Below, piece after piece: positions 51,514-60,592 of a stretch of DNA of 64,000 bases (position 1 is its first letter; the number at the start of each line of letters is the position of its first letter). The notes under the pieces were generated by a model. That model had not been told where the DNA came from. It made no database searches and was given only the letters and a program-made list of their open reading frames with translations. A program made the translations under genes and the position numbers. Origin of the DNA: Flavobacteriales bacterium (GTDB taxonomy: Bacteria; Bacteroidota; Bacteroidia; Flavobacteriales_F; PHOS-HE28); the NCBI GenBank assembly GCA_016717305.1, contig JADKFY010000002.1, positions 372,001 through 436,000 on the forward strand, in the 5' to 3' direction.

Positions 51514-53690
51514 TCAGTTCGTTCCAACAAGAAAGGCCTGGTTCAGACTTGCACCATCAGCGGTCGTGACACGGATGAGGTAGCCGCCAGGGGCCAAGTC
51601 GCTGACTTCTAGGATCACGTTCTCCGTGCGCAAGTGCATTTCCCTGAGCAGACGTCCATCCAAGGTCATGATCGCCAAGCGGACCATTCGTGTGGGTGCA
51701 ACCACGTTGAGGTTCGAACGCGTTGGGACCGGGAATACGCTCAACTCGGCTGTTTCAGCTGAGGGTACCCCTGTACTGAACTCCGCCACCAACAAACTCG
51801 GCTCGGTGATCACCGGTTCGTTGAAATCGAAGTAGATGTTCGCTGTGTTCTCTATCACTGTGCCCGACAGGAGCGGTTCGCGTGGTTTGATGCGGAAACA
51901 CACCAACCCATGGCTTGCTGCTTCGTTCACATTGCTGTCCGGGAGCAGGATGTTCGGGAACATGAAGCGCAGGATCCCTGGCCCGCTCAAGCTCCAACTG
52001 AAACTATGCGAAGCTGCTCCGATAAGGATGCTCGATGGATCGAGTTCCGTGGGTAATGTATCCGTGACCACGACATTGAAGGCTGTATCGGTTCCGGTAT
52101 TCTGGAAGCGCAGGGTGTAGTCGATCCATTCGTCCTGATCAATGTAGTAACGTGCATCGCTCGATCCCGAACTTGTGGCCGCCACTTTCTCATTGGGGTC
52201 CATACTTGCTGTGACCGTGACCGAAGTGTTCGCGACGTTGTTGGACGGGTCCGCGTCGGTATTGGTTGTGCTCACCGTTGCGCTTGCGGACAACACAGTA
52301 CCTATCAAACTCACATCCGGCGGCACTTGCAAGGTGACACGATATGGGCTTTCCCCGAAAAGACCCAACTCAGGTTGGTCCCATGTCAGTGTTCCACTGG
52401 AGGCGCTCGTTGGCGTCGGGATGGTATTCAGCACGGTCAGCAACGGGTCGAAAGTGAATGTTGTGGTGGTCGCTCCGGTGGTCAGTGCGGAATGATTCTG
52501 TACGGAGATATTGTAGTTCATTTGGAAACCGGGGCGGGCAGCACTGGAAGCAAGCGCGATGGACACATCAAGCGGTGCGGTAGGTTGGTGACCGATGTTG
52601 GCGTAGACCGTATTGCCGCTCACCGTGGCGCTGGCCGGGCAACTCTGCGCAAGGGCAGGCCCCGAACTTGTCAGCGTATAACTTCCATTGGGTACACGCC
52701 CGGTGAAGGTGCCGTTGCCACCACTGTAATAAGGCCCCGGCTGGATCTCGACATCACCAAAGGTGCATTCACTTCCGTATCAAGGCAGTCGCTGTTCTGG
52801 TCCATGAACGTACTCCCCGTGATGGTTCCGCACTGTGGACCGAGGTCGGGGACGGTGACGAAAATGCTATCCGACATGCATGGCCCACCTTGGATCAAGG
52901 AGACTGTTATCCCAAGCCGCGTCTTGAGCCAATAATTACCAGAAGGTATACTCGAGAATTCAACGACCCCTGCGCTAACCGTTTGACTGGGATATGCGAA
53001 ATCATTCTCCGCACTTCCTTCCGCCCTCAGGGAGATGAAGGAATCCCAGCTGACCGGTTGCGGCCAGCTCACAGTGACCGTACCCGTGGCATAAGTGGCG
53101 CATGAACCTTCCACGGCGAGTACACCCAGGTTAGGCCAACTCAGAATAGGGTCACCGACCGTACCGCTGATGGAACCGGGACATCCGTTCACGTCCCAAT
53201 ATGTGACATCGAAGGCAGCACCGGGAGTCATCTGCCCAAGGTCCAAGTACAAGTGACCAGGCACCTCCGGTATTGGCACTTCGCCGATCGTTCCGGTGGA
53301 TGTTGTCCATGGGCCAACCACCTCCATAATGCCCGGAGGAGAGAACGGAGCGAATTCGATATGATAGTCCTGACCGGGACAGTATGAATGTGTCCATGTG
53401 GTCTGGGGCGGATAGCTCTCCAGCAGCACCGTTCCATTTGCGCTGGCTTGGGTGCCAACGAAGTCCGTCACCATAACGGAATACGTGCCCGGGGCGACCC
53501 CAACGAGTGAGCTGGTGGTCTCGCCTCCACTCCAGAGATAGGTGTACGGTGGCACACCTCCGCTCACATTCGCACTGACATATCCGTTGGCGTAATTGCA
53601 CGTTTGGTTCTGGACGCCAACGGTCACGGTCAATGCTTGCACGGAGATCACCGAGGCGGTTGCTAGGCACAGTGTAAGGTTCCTGAGCAT
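51514..53690 (-). CDS. T9SS array member I (one frameshift)
   Basis: Signal peptide MLRNLTLCLATASVISVQALTV at 53690. Order: CNYANGYVSANVSGGVPPYTYLWSGGETT (SprB-like), a variable region (YLDLGQMTPGAAFDVTYWDVNGC), prealbumin domain (CGTITGSTFMDQNSDCLDTEVNAP), and a frame break near 52757 in GGTGATG. Adding one base gives VDVEIQPGPYYSGGNGTFTG, then NTVYANIGHQPTAPLDVSIALA, a DPNEK variant of the DPNDK block, ITEPSLLVAEFSTGV and a sorting tail (VFPVPTRSNLNVVAP). The restored length is ~725 residues. It is the first complete gene of the array in the direction of transcription; a relic lies upstream. Confidence 0.85.
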
Positions 53691-53695
53691 GAGGA

Positions 53696-54061
53696 TCAGT
53701 GTTTGATCGTTATTTCAGTCAGCGCCAACCGATCGGCAATTGCAGTATTAACGATACAGGCACCGTCATGTACGTCCTTGATCTCGATGGATCCAACCGA
53801 GTCCCGAATGCAGGGTCGCATCAATTCTCTGCCATCCGTCACCCGAATAAAGGAGAGCATACCCACTTCGGTGCTCATTGGCAGACGACAAGAGTTGGGG
53901 TACGCAGCCAAGTACAACGAATTGCTCTTCGTTCCACTTAATAATGCAATGATCTCAGCTTCCCGCACACTCGGCTCGGTGAACATCGACGGATCGACGC
54001 CGTACCCAATGGTGCACGGATCAACAGGAAAAGATGAAAAAGTCCGCGTAAAGTGGTCCAT
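53696..54061 (-). pseudogene. Relic of a T9SS sorting-domain gene (array member J)
   Basis: 121 codons, of which the part from GVDPSMFTEPSVREAEII onwards aligns with the array's FDFNDPVITEPSVLVAEF, followed by a degraded sorting domain (YLAAYPNSCRLPM...FIRVTDGRELMRP...IADRLALTEITIKH). No signal peptide, SprB repeat or DPNDK block remains. It is AT-richer than its neighbours and five bases upstream of member I. It looks like the truncated end of an older tenth unit. Confidence 0.6.
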
Positions 54062-54199
54062 GCATCTTGGGGTTCAGGTAGTAGACGCCATCCTACGAAA
54101 GGGTTGCGTGGAATCGAAAGATAAGCGGACGGCGCGTTCTACCTTCGCAGCATCTCTCGCGACCTCAAATATGCCGCTATCGACATCGGCTCGAACGCT

Positions 54200-55075
54200 G
54201 TGCGCCTGCTGGTCGCGGAAGTGATCGAGCGCGATGATCACCCGGTGATCAAGAAGCAGACCTTGGTGCGCTTGCCGATCCGATTGGGCGAGGACGTGTT
54301 CGATACGGGTAGGATCACCACCGCGAAATGCGATAACCTGATCAAGGGATTAAAGGCCTTTCGCTTGCTAACGGAGGTCTATGGCGTAAGCTACATGCGT
54401 TGCTGTGCCACTAGTGCCATGCGCGAGGCGAGCAACAGCCAAGCGATCATGGACCGTGTGGAAATGGAGAGCGGTGTCCACATCGAATCCATTGGTGGCA
54501 AGACCGAAGCGGACCTGATCGTGAATACCTTCTGGACGCAGGACCTGCTGAAGGACTTGAGCTATTTGTACATTGATGTTGGTGGGGGAAGTACCGAACT
54601 GACGTGGTTGAAAGGGGGCAAACGGGTGAAAGGTGCCTCATTCCCGGTTGGTACCGTGCGCACGATCAAAGGCAAAGTGAAGGAAGGTGTGTGGGATGAA
54701 ATTTCCGAGTTCCTCACAACTGTGAAGAAGGAACATGGCAACGGTGTTGGCATCGGCACCGGGGGTAACATCAACCGGATCTTCAAGGAGAACGGCAACC
54801 GTTTTGGTGAACCCTTGGGCCGGAACGATATCCAAAAGCAGCGGGACCGGATCAATGCCTACAGTTTTGAGGACCGTGTGAAACTCCTACGTCTTCGCCC
54901 GGACCGTGCGGACGTTATTGTTCCAGCAGCGGACATTTTCCTTCGGATCATGGACCTTGCGGAGATCGATGAACTCTTCGTTCCCAAGGTGGGTCTTGCC
55001 GACGGGATGGTCTACGACATGTACATGAAGCAGTATGGCATGAAACGGTATGTCCCGCAGAACGTTCCGGCCTGA
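54200..55075 (+). CDS. ppx: Ppx/GppA-family exopolyphosphatase (5' end uncertain)
   Basis: The first ordinary start in frame is GTG 54200 (RLLVAEVIERDDH), but the frame is open back to a TAA at 54122 and codes LKYAAIDIGSNAV just upstream, which is the conserved N-terminal phosphate-1 motif. So the real protein begins before 54170 with no visible ATG/GTG/TTG: either a rare start codon or a base error. Other family motifs are CCATSAMREASNS, SIGGKTEADLI, the glycine-rich IDVGGGSTELTW near residue 120 and GIGTGGNINRI. At ~300 residues it is the short Ppx/GppA form. It hydrolyses polyphosphate or pppGpp. The PagL-like gene follows after four bases. Confidence 0.88.
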   Translation: MRLLVAEVIERDDHPVIKKQTLVRLPIRLGEDVFDTGRITTAKCDNLIKGLKAFRLLTEVYGVSYMRCCATSAMREASNSQAIMDRVEMESGVHIESIGGKTEADLIVNTFWTQDLLKDLSYLYIDVGGGSTELTWLKGGKRVKGASFPVGTVRTIKGKVKEGVWDEISEFLTTVKKEHGNGVGIGTGGNINRIFKENGNRFGEPLGRNDIQKQRDRINAYSFEDRVKLLRLRPDRADVIVPAADIFLRIMDLAEIDELFVPKVGLADGMVYDMYMKQYGMKRYVPQNVPA

Positions 55076-55079
55076 TCGC

Positions 55080-56153
55080 ATGAGATCGCTGTTCGTTGCA
55101 CTGGCCACCGTTCTACCATTCCTCTTGTACGGTGCCAACGGACCTTGGACCTTGGGCGCGCGGTTGCATTACGGATCATTATGGCCACACAGTCGTAGCA
55201 GTTGGATCCTTGTGCAAGGCCATGCTGTTGGGGCTGAAGTGTTCGCGGAACGGCGCTTGCTTGGCGATCGGGAATGGCAACGGGACTATCGGGGTCCGAG
55301 CGTTGGTTTCGGTTTCTTGTATGCCGATAAGGGCGCACCCGAATTGATCGGGGCGAGCTATCGTTTGGTGCCGTACTTGTTCCTGCCGATCGTTGAAGGA
55401 AGGAACAGTTGCTTTGGTACTCGTTTGGGTTGGGGCGTTGGCTATATTTCACAAGCTTTCGATCGGCGCGAGAACACCAAACAGATCGCGATCGGGTCAC
55501 GGGTCAACACGGCGATCCAGGTCATGCTTGAGTATCGCTTACGTATCGATCGCACCACACTACATACAGGATTGTCCTTGGACCACTGGAGCAATGGAGC
55601 GGTCGCCTTGCCCAACTTGGGGTTGAACTTGGTAACGGCCAACGTGGGAGTGAGCTATGCCTTGGGTGCTGTAACACCTTACGTTCACGTCCCGGACACT
55701 GCACGAATGAAACGCCCACTGCGGGAACAGAGCATTGTGGTCGCAGGGTCGGTGTGCGAAGTTGCGCGACCAGAGAGCGGCACGCACAGTGTGTTCTCGT
55801 TGATCGGCAATGTGCAATGGCGGGTTACGAGGAAGTCATCATTCGGCTGTGGCTTCGACGTGTTCAACAAGGGAACGCTGGGTACGCTGTATCCGGAACT
55901 GTTGGAGAAACCGCGGACGGCCTACACACAGGTTGCGGTGCATGGTGGTTATGCGTTGGGCTTCGGTCGCGGTGAATTGCTTTTTCAGATGGGAGCTTAT
56001 GCATACTCGCCAAAACCGGAGACCTCGATCGTCTTCCACCGTTTCGGCATGCGCTACCGGATCGGAAAGCACCTGCTTGCACACATGTCCTTGAAGAGCC
56101 ATTATGCAACGGCGGACCACTGGGAATTCGGGATAGGGTACCGATGGAATTGA
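55080..56153 (+). CDS. PagL-like lipid A 3-O-deacylase (acyloxyacyl hydrolase)
   Basis: 357 residues from the ATG at 55080 (MRSLFVALATVLPFLLYGANG leader). Eight-stranded barrel-like alternation is visible, with LSLDHWSNGA near 175 containing the His-x-Ser-Asn arrangement of the PagL catalytic site. The C-terminal ~130 residues (GSVCEVARPES...HWEFGIGYRWN) add more barrel strands. PagL removes the 3-linked acyl chain of lipid A at the outer membrane. Many Bacteroidota proteins share this fold without a tested activity, so the substrate is inferred. It overlaps the next gene by 10 bases and follows ppx closely. Confidence 0.75.
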   Translation: MRSLFVALATVLPFLLYGANGPWTLGARLHYGSLWPHSRSSWILVQGHAVGAEVFAERRLLGDREWQRDYRGPSVGFGFLYADKGAPELIGASYRLVPYLFLPIVEGRNSCFGTRLGWGVGYISQAFDRRENTKQIAIGSRVNTAIQVMLEYRLRIDRTTLHTGLSLDHWSNGAVALPNLGLNLVTANVGVSYALGAVTPYVHVPDTARMKRPLREQSIVVAGSVCEVARPESGTHSVFSLIGNVQWRVTRKSSFGCGFDVFNKGTLGTLYPELLEKPRTAYTQVAVHGGYALGFGRGELLFQMGAYAYSPKPETSIVFHRFGMRYRIGKHLLAHMSLKSHYATADHWEFGIGYRWN

Positions 56154-56878
56154 AACTTGGAATAGCGCTATCGGTCCTGCTGCTGGTCGGTTGTCAACGC
56201 GAACAGTGGGATGATTGCATCACCAGTGCCGGGCCTATGCGCATTGAAGAACGTGTGGTCGGGGACTTCACCACGGTGGATCTTCGCGAGCGGATCGATC
56301 TTGTTCTGGAGGAAAGGACCGCTGGCTTGATCGAAGTTGAAGCCGGGAGGAATCTGCTCGATCAAGTGCGTGCCGAAGTGCGCGACGGTGTACTGTACCT
56401 AGATGACGACAACAGCTGCAAATGGGTGCGCAGTTACAAGCCGCGCATTACCGTAAAAGTGTCGATCGCCGCCGTGGACCATTTGATCCTGCGCGGTACG
56501 GGCAACGTTAAATGCAATGGGCCCATTGTTCGTGAAGCGTTCAAACTAGAGCAATGGGGTGGACAAGGAAGCACTACGTTGACCGTTGACGTGAACGAGA
56601 TCGACATCGGCATGCACACAGGAGCGGGCGATGTAACACTACACGGTCGGTGCAATTCCACAGCCAAGTTGTACAGCGGGATCATGGCCCCGATCGATGC
56701 ATCCGACATGCGAACCGGATCCGTACAGGTGAACAACAGTAGCATTTCCGACATTCGTTGTTGGGCCACCGAAAGCCTAACGGTAGCGATCAGTGGGGTG
56801 GGAGATGTGTACTACCGCGGTGCGCCCATTGTGGATAGTTCTATCTCAGCTGAAGGGAGCTTGATAAGGGAAGAGTGA
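56144..56878 (+). CDS. GIN-domain (DUF2807) lipoprotein
   Basis: 244 residues. Lipobox LLLVGC in the first 20 residues, then a right-handed beta-helix-like DUF2807 domain: VVGDFTTVDLRERIDLVLEE, ITVKVSIAAVDHLILRGTGNV, a central LTVDVNEIDIGMHTGAGDVTLHG, and VAISGVGDVYYRGAP at the end. GIN-domain proteins are common outer-membrane or periplasmic lipoproteins of Bacteroidota with no known function. The start lies inside the end of the PagL-like gene, so translation is probably coupled and the two may act in the same envelope process. Confidence 0.85.
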   Translation: MELKLGIALSVLLLVGCQREQWDDCITSAGPMRIEERVVGDFTTVDLRERIDLVLEERTAGLIEVEAGRNLLDQVRAEVRDGVLYLDDDNSCKWVRSYKPRITVKVSIAAVDHLILRGTGNVKCNGPIVREAFKLEQWGGQGSTTLTVDVNEIDIGMHTGAGDVTLHGRCNSTAKLYSGIMAPIDASDMRTGSVQVNNSSISDIRCWATESLTVAISGVGDVYYRGAPIVDSSISAEGSLIREE

Positions 56879-57061
56879 GTTACTCCTTCAGCCAGCTATC
56901 CAAGATCCCATTTCCCGTGCGGATCTGATACAGCCTGGAACAAAGCCGTTTGCGTCGTTCCACAATGAACTTCCGGTTGAATGTTGGAAAGAGAACACGT
57001 CCAGCACTGCAATGGCAACAAATGATGAACGGCACCACTTCTCCTTGACCGGCGCGCGGGA

Positions 57062-57676
57062 ATGGATCGTAACCGGATACTTTGCGATGCGATGAAGAAA
57101 CGTGATATCCGCAGGTTCGCCGAGGAACGCTTCCTGCTGGGTTATTCACGCCAGCAAGTACAGAACGAGCTGGTGCTGTTGCATCCGGAAGTGGCACCCA
57201 AACGCATCGCCGGGGTGATCCGTTACTTGGCTCCGGAGGCGACCCGGTCCCATTTCCGGGCATACCAACAAGGCTTACTTGCAGTGATGGTATTGGCTGT
57301 TGTCTTGGAATTGGTGCAGACCTTCAATGCAGGTTGGATCGATAGGAGCCAGCCATGGGGATGGTTGAGTGCCGTGCCGTTTGCGACATTATTCCTCGGT
57401 TATTCGATCTATCGGTGGCGTGGAAATGGCCTCTCTTTGTTGGTAGTGCTCAGTGGCATGGGCGCCTTTGGGATGATGGAACCATTACGGGACATGTTCA
57501 ACGGGCATGCCGATCAATGGGAGTTGGGTAGCGGGTCGTTGAGCTTGTTGATCAGCATCCTCGCTGGTTACTTGCTCAGTCGTGCGTTCCCGAAGTTCAA
57601 GGTGGAAGAGGATCCATCCGGGGTAGGTCCACCGCGCATCATTTTCCCGTCAGAAACGGGCATGGCGATGATGTGA
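57062..57676 (+). CDS. Hypothetical membrane protein with N-terminal helical domain
   Basis: 204 residues (or 194 from the internal ATG at 57092, MKKRDIRRF). A basic N-terminal helical domain (RFAEERFLLGYSRQQVQNELVLLHPEVAPKRIAGVIRYL) resembles a small recombination-regulator or winged-helix-like fold only loosely. Four membrane segments follow (LLAVMVLAVVLELVQTF; AVPFATLFLGYSIY; LLVVLSGMGAFGMM; LSLLISILAGYLLS) and a Pro-rich tail. I do not recognise the family. It has a 183-base spacer on its left in which I find nothing supportable. Confidence 0.65.
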   Translation: MDRNRILCDAMKKRDIRRFAEERFLLGYSRQQVQNELVLLHPEVAPKRIAGVIRYLAPEATRSHFRAYQQGLLAVMVLAVVLELVQTFNAGWIDRSQPWGWLSAVPFATLFLGYSIYRWRGNGLSLLVVLSGMGAFGMMEPLRDMFNGHADQWELGSGSLSLLISILAGYLLSRAFPKFKVEEDPSGVGPPRIIFPSETGMAMM

Positions 57677-57745
57677 ATCTCGACCTGGGTCCATATTCAA
57701 ACGCCTAATGCCAAGCCTCCACCTTTGTCGCTTCGACCCATTCCA

Positions 57746-58878
57746 TGAAAAGAAAGTAATGGTCCCGCCGTGTTCTGATCCTCCTTCTCGGCCCACCCAT
57801 CAATGTGGCCGTAGGCGGTCTCATCTTTGTCAACACCAGTCCTGAATTCGGTGGAATGCCCAGCAACATGGATAAACTGCGTTACGCCACTTCTGCACAA
57901 TTCGTTGAAGGGAAGTTCAAGAACACGTCGCCCACGGACATGTCGATGTCGGCAAAGGACTTCTTGAAAACCCTGAAGGAGTTCATTGGCGGAGGCGAGG
58001 GCCGCGCACCGAAAGAGAAGATCCATGTACTTCACCCGGACTCTTCGCTGATCGCTTCCGCGTATGACGCACCGCGACTCGTTTGGTTCGGGCATTCCGC
58101 ATTCCTCTTGCAGATCGATGGTAAGAACATCTTGGTCGATCCCATGTTCGGGCCCGTTCCGGCGCCACATCCGTGGTTGGGGCGTGCACGTTTCACGGAC
58201 GGGTTGCCGCTCGAGATCGCACAACTTCCGATGATCGATGCCATGATGATCTCGCACGATCATTACGATCACTTGGACTACGGATCCATCCAAAAGCTGA
58301 AAGCAAAGACCAAAGAGTTCTACGTGCCACTCGGCGTGGGTGCCCATTTGAAAGCTTGGGGCGTTGAAGAGGAGCGTATCCACGAAATGGATTGGTGGGA
58401 CGAAACAAATTTCGCTGACTTGGATATCGCCTTCGCACCAGCGCGACATTTCTCCGGTCGTGGGGTAACGGATCGGTTCTCCACCTTGTGGGGTTCGTGG
58501 GTTGTGAAGGGAAAGGATCGCAACATATTTTTCAGTGGAGATAGTGGTTACGATACGCACTTCAAGGAGATCGGTGCCAAGTTCGGTCCCTTCGACTTCG
58601 CTATGATCGAATGCGGACAGTACAATGAGAAGTGGCCGTTGATCCACATGATGCCCGAGCAATCGGCGCAGGCCGCAGTGGATGTTGGTGCTAGCGTGAT
58701 GATGCCGATCCATTGGGGATCTTTCGTGCTGGCCATGCATAGTTGGACAGATCCAGTTGTACGAGTGACGAAGCGGGCGGATGAATTGGGCATGCCGATC
58801 ATTACGCCGAGGATAGGTGAAGTGATCAAGTTGGATGCGCTTGGTCAGATCCAGAACGCTTGGTGGTCGAACCTATGA
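57746..58878 (+). CDS. Metallo-beta-lactamase-fold hydrolase (UlaG/NAPE-PLD-like), N-terminal anchor interrupted by TAA
   Basis: The frame from ATG 57746 reads MKRK-stop-WSRRVLILLLGPPINVAVGGLIFVN, so the stop at 57758-57760 splits an otherwise good signal anchor. The open part starts at GTG 57805. The MBL domain is complete: LVWFGHSAFLLQIDGKNILVDPMFG, SHDHYDHLDYGS (HxHxDH metal site), ARHFSGRG, FSGDSGYDTHF and MMPIHWGSFVLA. This subgroup includes membrane-associated phospholipase D-like and lactonase-like enzymes; the substrate here is unknown. The stop could be a true mutation, with translation restarting at 57805, or a base error. Confidence 0.85.
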
Positions 58879-58960
58879 TCCATGATGTTTGTTTTCGTGA
58901 AGCAGTGAATGGACCAACCAACGAGTGCGTGCCTTATCATTGGCCCAAGAATTGAACACC

Positions 58961-59614
58961 ATGGCAGAACAGAAGAGCTTGTACGAAAGCGCATTCGACA
59001 ACAACAAGAAGTGGATCGCAGAGAAGAAGTCCACCAACAAGGATTTCTTCAAACACCTTGCGGAAGGACAAACGCCGGAGATCCTCTACATAGGCTGCAG
59101 TGATAGCCGTGCGACCGCAGAGGACCTGATGGGTGCTGCACCCGGGCAGGTCTTCGTTCACCGCAACATCGCCAATATCGTAGGTGGTGCCGACCTGAAC
59201 ACGTTAAGTGTGATCCAGTATGCTGTTGGCCACTTAAAGGTCAAGCATGTGGTGGTTTGCGGCCACTATTACTGTGGTGGTGTAAAGGCAGCCATGGAGG
59301 CCCACGACCTGGGCATCTTGAATCCTTGGTTGCGATACATCCGCGATGTGTACCGGATCCATCAGAAGGAGTTGGATGCGATCATTGATCAAGAGCAGCG
59401 TTACCGCCGATTGGTTGAATTGAACGTGCAGGAACAATGCATCAATGTGATCAAAACGGCTGTTCTGCAGAAGACCTTTCTACAGACGGGATCACCTGTT
59501 GTTCACGGTTGGGTATTCGATGTACGAACCGGCGAACTGATCGACCTGAAGATCGATTTTGAAAAGGAGCTGAAGCACATCCGCGAGATCTACGACCTCG
59601 GGTTCGAAGCGTGA
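58961..59614 (+). CDS. Beta-class carbonic anhydrase
   Basis: 217 residues from the ATG at 58961 (MAEQKSLYESAFDNNKKW), the usual start point of the family; an upstream ATG at 58925 adds 12 residues. Zinc ligands are in LYIGCSDSRATAEDLMG (Cys, with the Asp-Arg dyad) and VVVCGHYYCGGVKAA (His and Cys). It hydrates CO2 to bicarbonate in the cytoplasm, for pH control and carboxylases such as the acetyl-CoA carboxylase whose beta subunit opens this window. It converges with arsM, with a 32-base gap. Confidence 0.93.
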   Translation: MAEQKSLYESAFDNNKKWIAEKKSTNKDFFKHLAEGQTPEILYIGCSDSRATAEDLMGAAPGQVFVHRNIANIVGGADLNTLSVIQYAVGHLKVKHVVVCGHYYCGGVKAAMEAHDLGILNPWLRYIRDVYRIHQKELDAIIDQEQRYRRLVELNVQEQCINVIKTAVLQKTFLQTGSPVVHGWVFDVRTGELIDLKIDFEKELKHIREIYDLGFEA

Positions 59615-59646
59615 TCGGTGCCTCCCCGATGCGCTGATCCGAGCGT

Positions 59647-60555
59647 TCAACAACACGCACTATCGGGAGCACAACCGCAATCCTTACCGGTGACCAACTT
59701 CACCTTCGCGGTGCCTTCGGCATTGGGAGCGCAGCATTGTGCATCGCTCTTTGCCGCAGCAACGGTTATGCTGAAAATGCCGGTACCACTGGCTTTGAAC
59801 GCCGCGATCTCTTCAGCGCTCAGGTAGTTGGAGAGGATATCATCGGGGATGATGATCGGTTTGCGTTTCTGCACTGTTACCTGTTCGAAGCCGAGGTCAT
59901 GGATAATACCCAGATACTCGCTCTCTTGCAAGGCGCCGCTCACGCAACCGGCATAGAGTTCTGCCGCGTTCTTGATATTCTTGGGCAATTCACCCTTCAA
60001 CACCACATCGCTGATGCTGAAATGACCACCCGGCTTCAACACGCGCAATACTTCGCTCAAGGCCTGTCGTTTGTTCGGTACCAAGTTGAGAACGCAGTTG
60101 CTCACCACCACGTCCACGATGTTGCTGGTCAACGGCAACGCTTCAATATCGCCTTGGCGGAATTCCACGTTCTGAAAGCCCAGTTGCGCAGCATTCGTCT
60201 TGGCCTTCGCGATCATCTCCGGAGTGAAGTCCACGCCGATCACACGACCGTCCTCACCGGTGGCGGCGCGTGCCACGAAACAATCGTTACCTGCTCCCGA
60301 ACCGAGGTCCAACACGGTATCCCCGGCTTTGATCCCCGCGAATTCCGTAGGCAATCCGCAGCCTAGGCCGAGGTCCGCATCCGCAGCGTAGCCTTCGAGC
60401 GAACTATAGTCATCGCTCATGATGTTGTATACCTCCGTGCTGCACCCACCGGCACCGCAACAGCTGCTCGCATTGGTGGCCTTGTCCTGCTGTGCGATCT
60501 CGGCGTACTTGCGGCGGACCATGTCCTTTGTCTCTTCTGCGGTCGTCATTTTCAA
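59647..60555 (-). CDS. arsM: Arsenite S-adenosylmethionine methyltransferase
   Basis: 302 residues. SAM motif VLDLGSGAGNDCFVARA near residue 80, GVDFTPEMIAKAK, VVVSNCVLNLVPNKRQAL (conserved arsenic-binding Cys), AELYAGCVSGALQESEYL (second arsenic-binding Cys). The N-terminal CCGAGGC and C-terminal CGCAPDSACC Cys clusters fit metalloid handling. The enzyme methylates As(III) to methylated arsenicals. An ArsR regulator gene lies 37 bases upstream on the same strand, a minimal arsenic-response operon; no arsenite pump is seen here. Confidence 0.93.
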   Translation of the reverse strand: MKMTTAEETKDMVRRKYAEIAQQDKATNASSCCGAGGCSTEVYNIMSDDYSSLEGYAADADLGLGCGLPTEFAGIKAGDTVLDLGSGAGNDCFVARAATGEDGRVIGVDFTPEMIAKAKTNAAQLGFQNVEFRQGDIEALPLTSNIVDVVVSNCVLNLVPNKRQALSEVLRVLKPGGHFSISDVVLKGELPKNIKNAAELYAGCVSGALQESEYLGIIHDLGFEQVTVQKRKPIIIPDDILSNYLSAEEIAAFKASGTGIFSITVAAAKSDAQCCAPNAEGTAKVKLVTGKDCGCAPDSACC

Positions 60556-60592
60556 TGTGGTTTTAGTATCGTTCTATCTCGATGGATTCCGA

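Larger units (their letters stand above)
36240..51845. repeat. Near-identical direct repeat block once per array unit (~2.2 kb period)
   Basis: CTCCGCCACCAGCACGCTCG followed by GCTCGGTGATCACCGG and TTGAAGTCGAAGTAGAT recurs, with few changes, near 36240, 38420, 40628, 42884, 45190, 47360, 49516 and 51780. It encodes FDFNPPVITEPSVLVAEFST. The flanking DPNDK-encoding DNA is also very similar between units. Blocks this alike at regular spacing are substrates for unequal recombination and gene conversion. Confidence 0.85.

Noticed and set aside
33611..53690. Phase variation by slipping in G/C runs of the array genes
   Set aside because: The runs at the breaks are only 2-5 bases, too short for normal contingency loci, and the same kind of break hits valS and icmF. 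Base error is simpler.
56880..57263. 127-codon minus-strand ORF
   Set aside because: It mostly overlaps the opposite-strand membrane protein gene, has a low-complexity N-terminus and no family features. The last 40 codons look slightly protein-like, but that is not enough.
13768..57760. Stop-codon reassignment
   Set aside because: Both TAA and TAG occur among the in-frame stops, while TAA and TGA clearly end many intact genes. Three point stops do not support a changed code.
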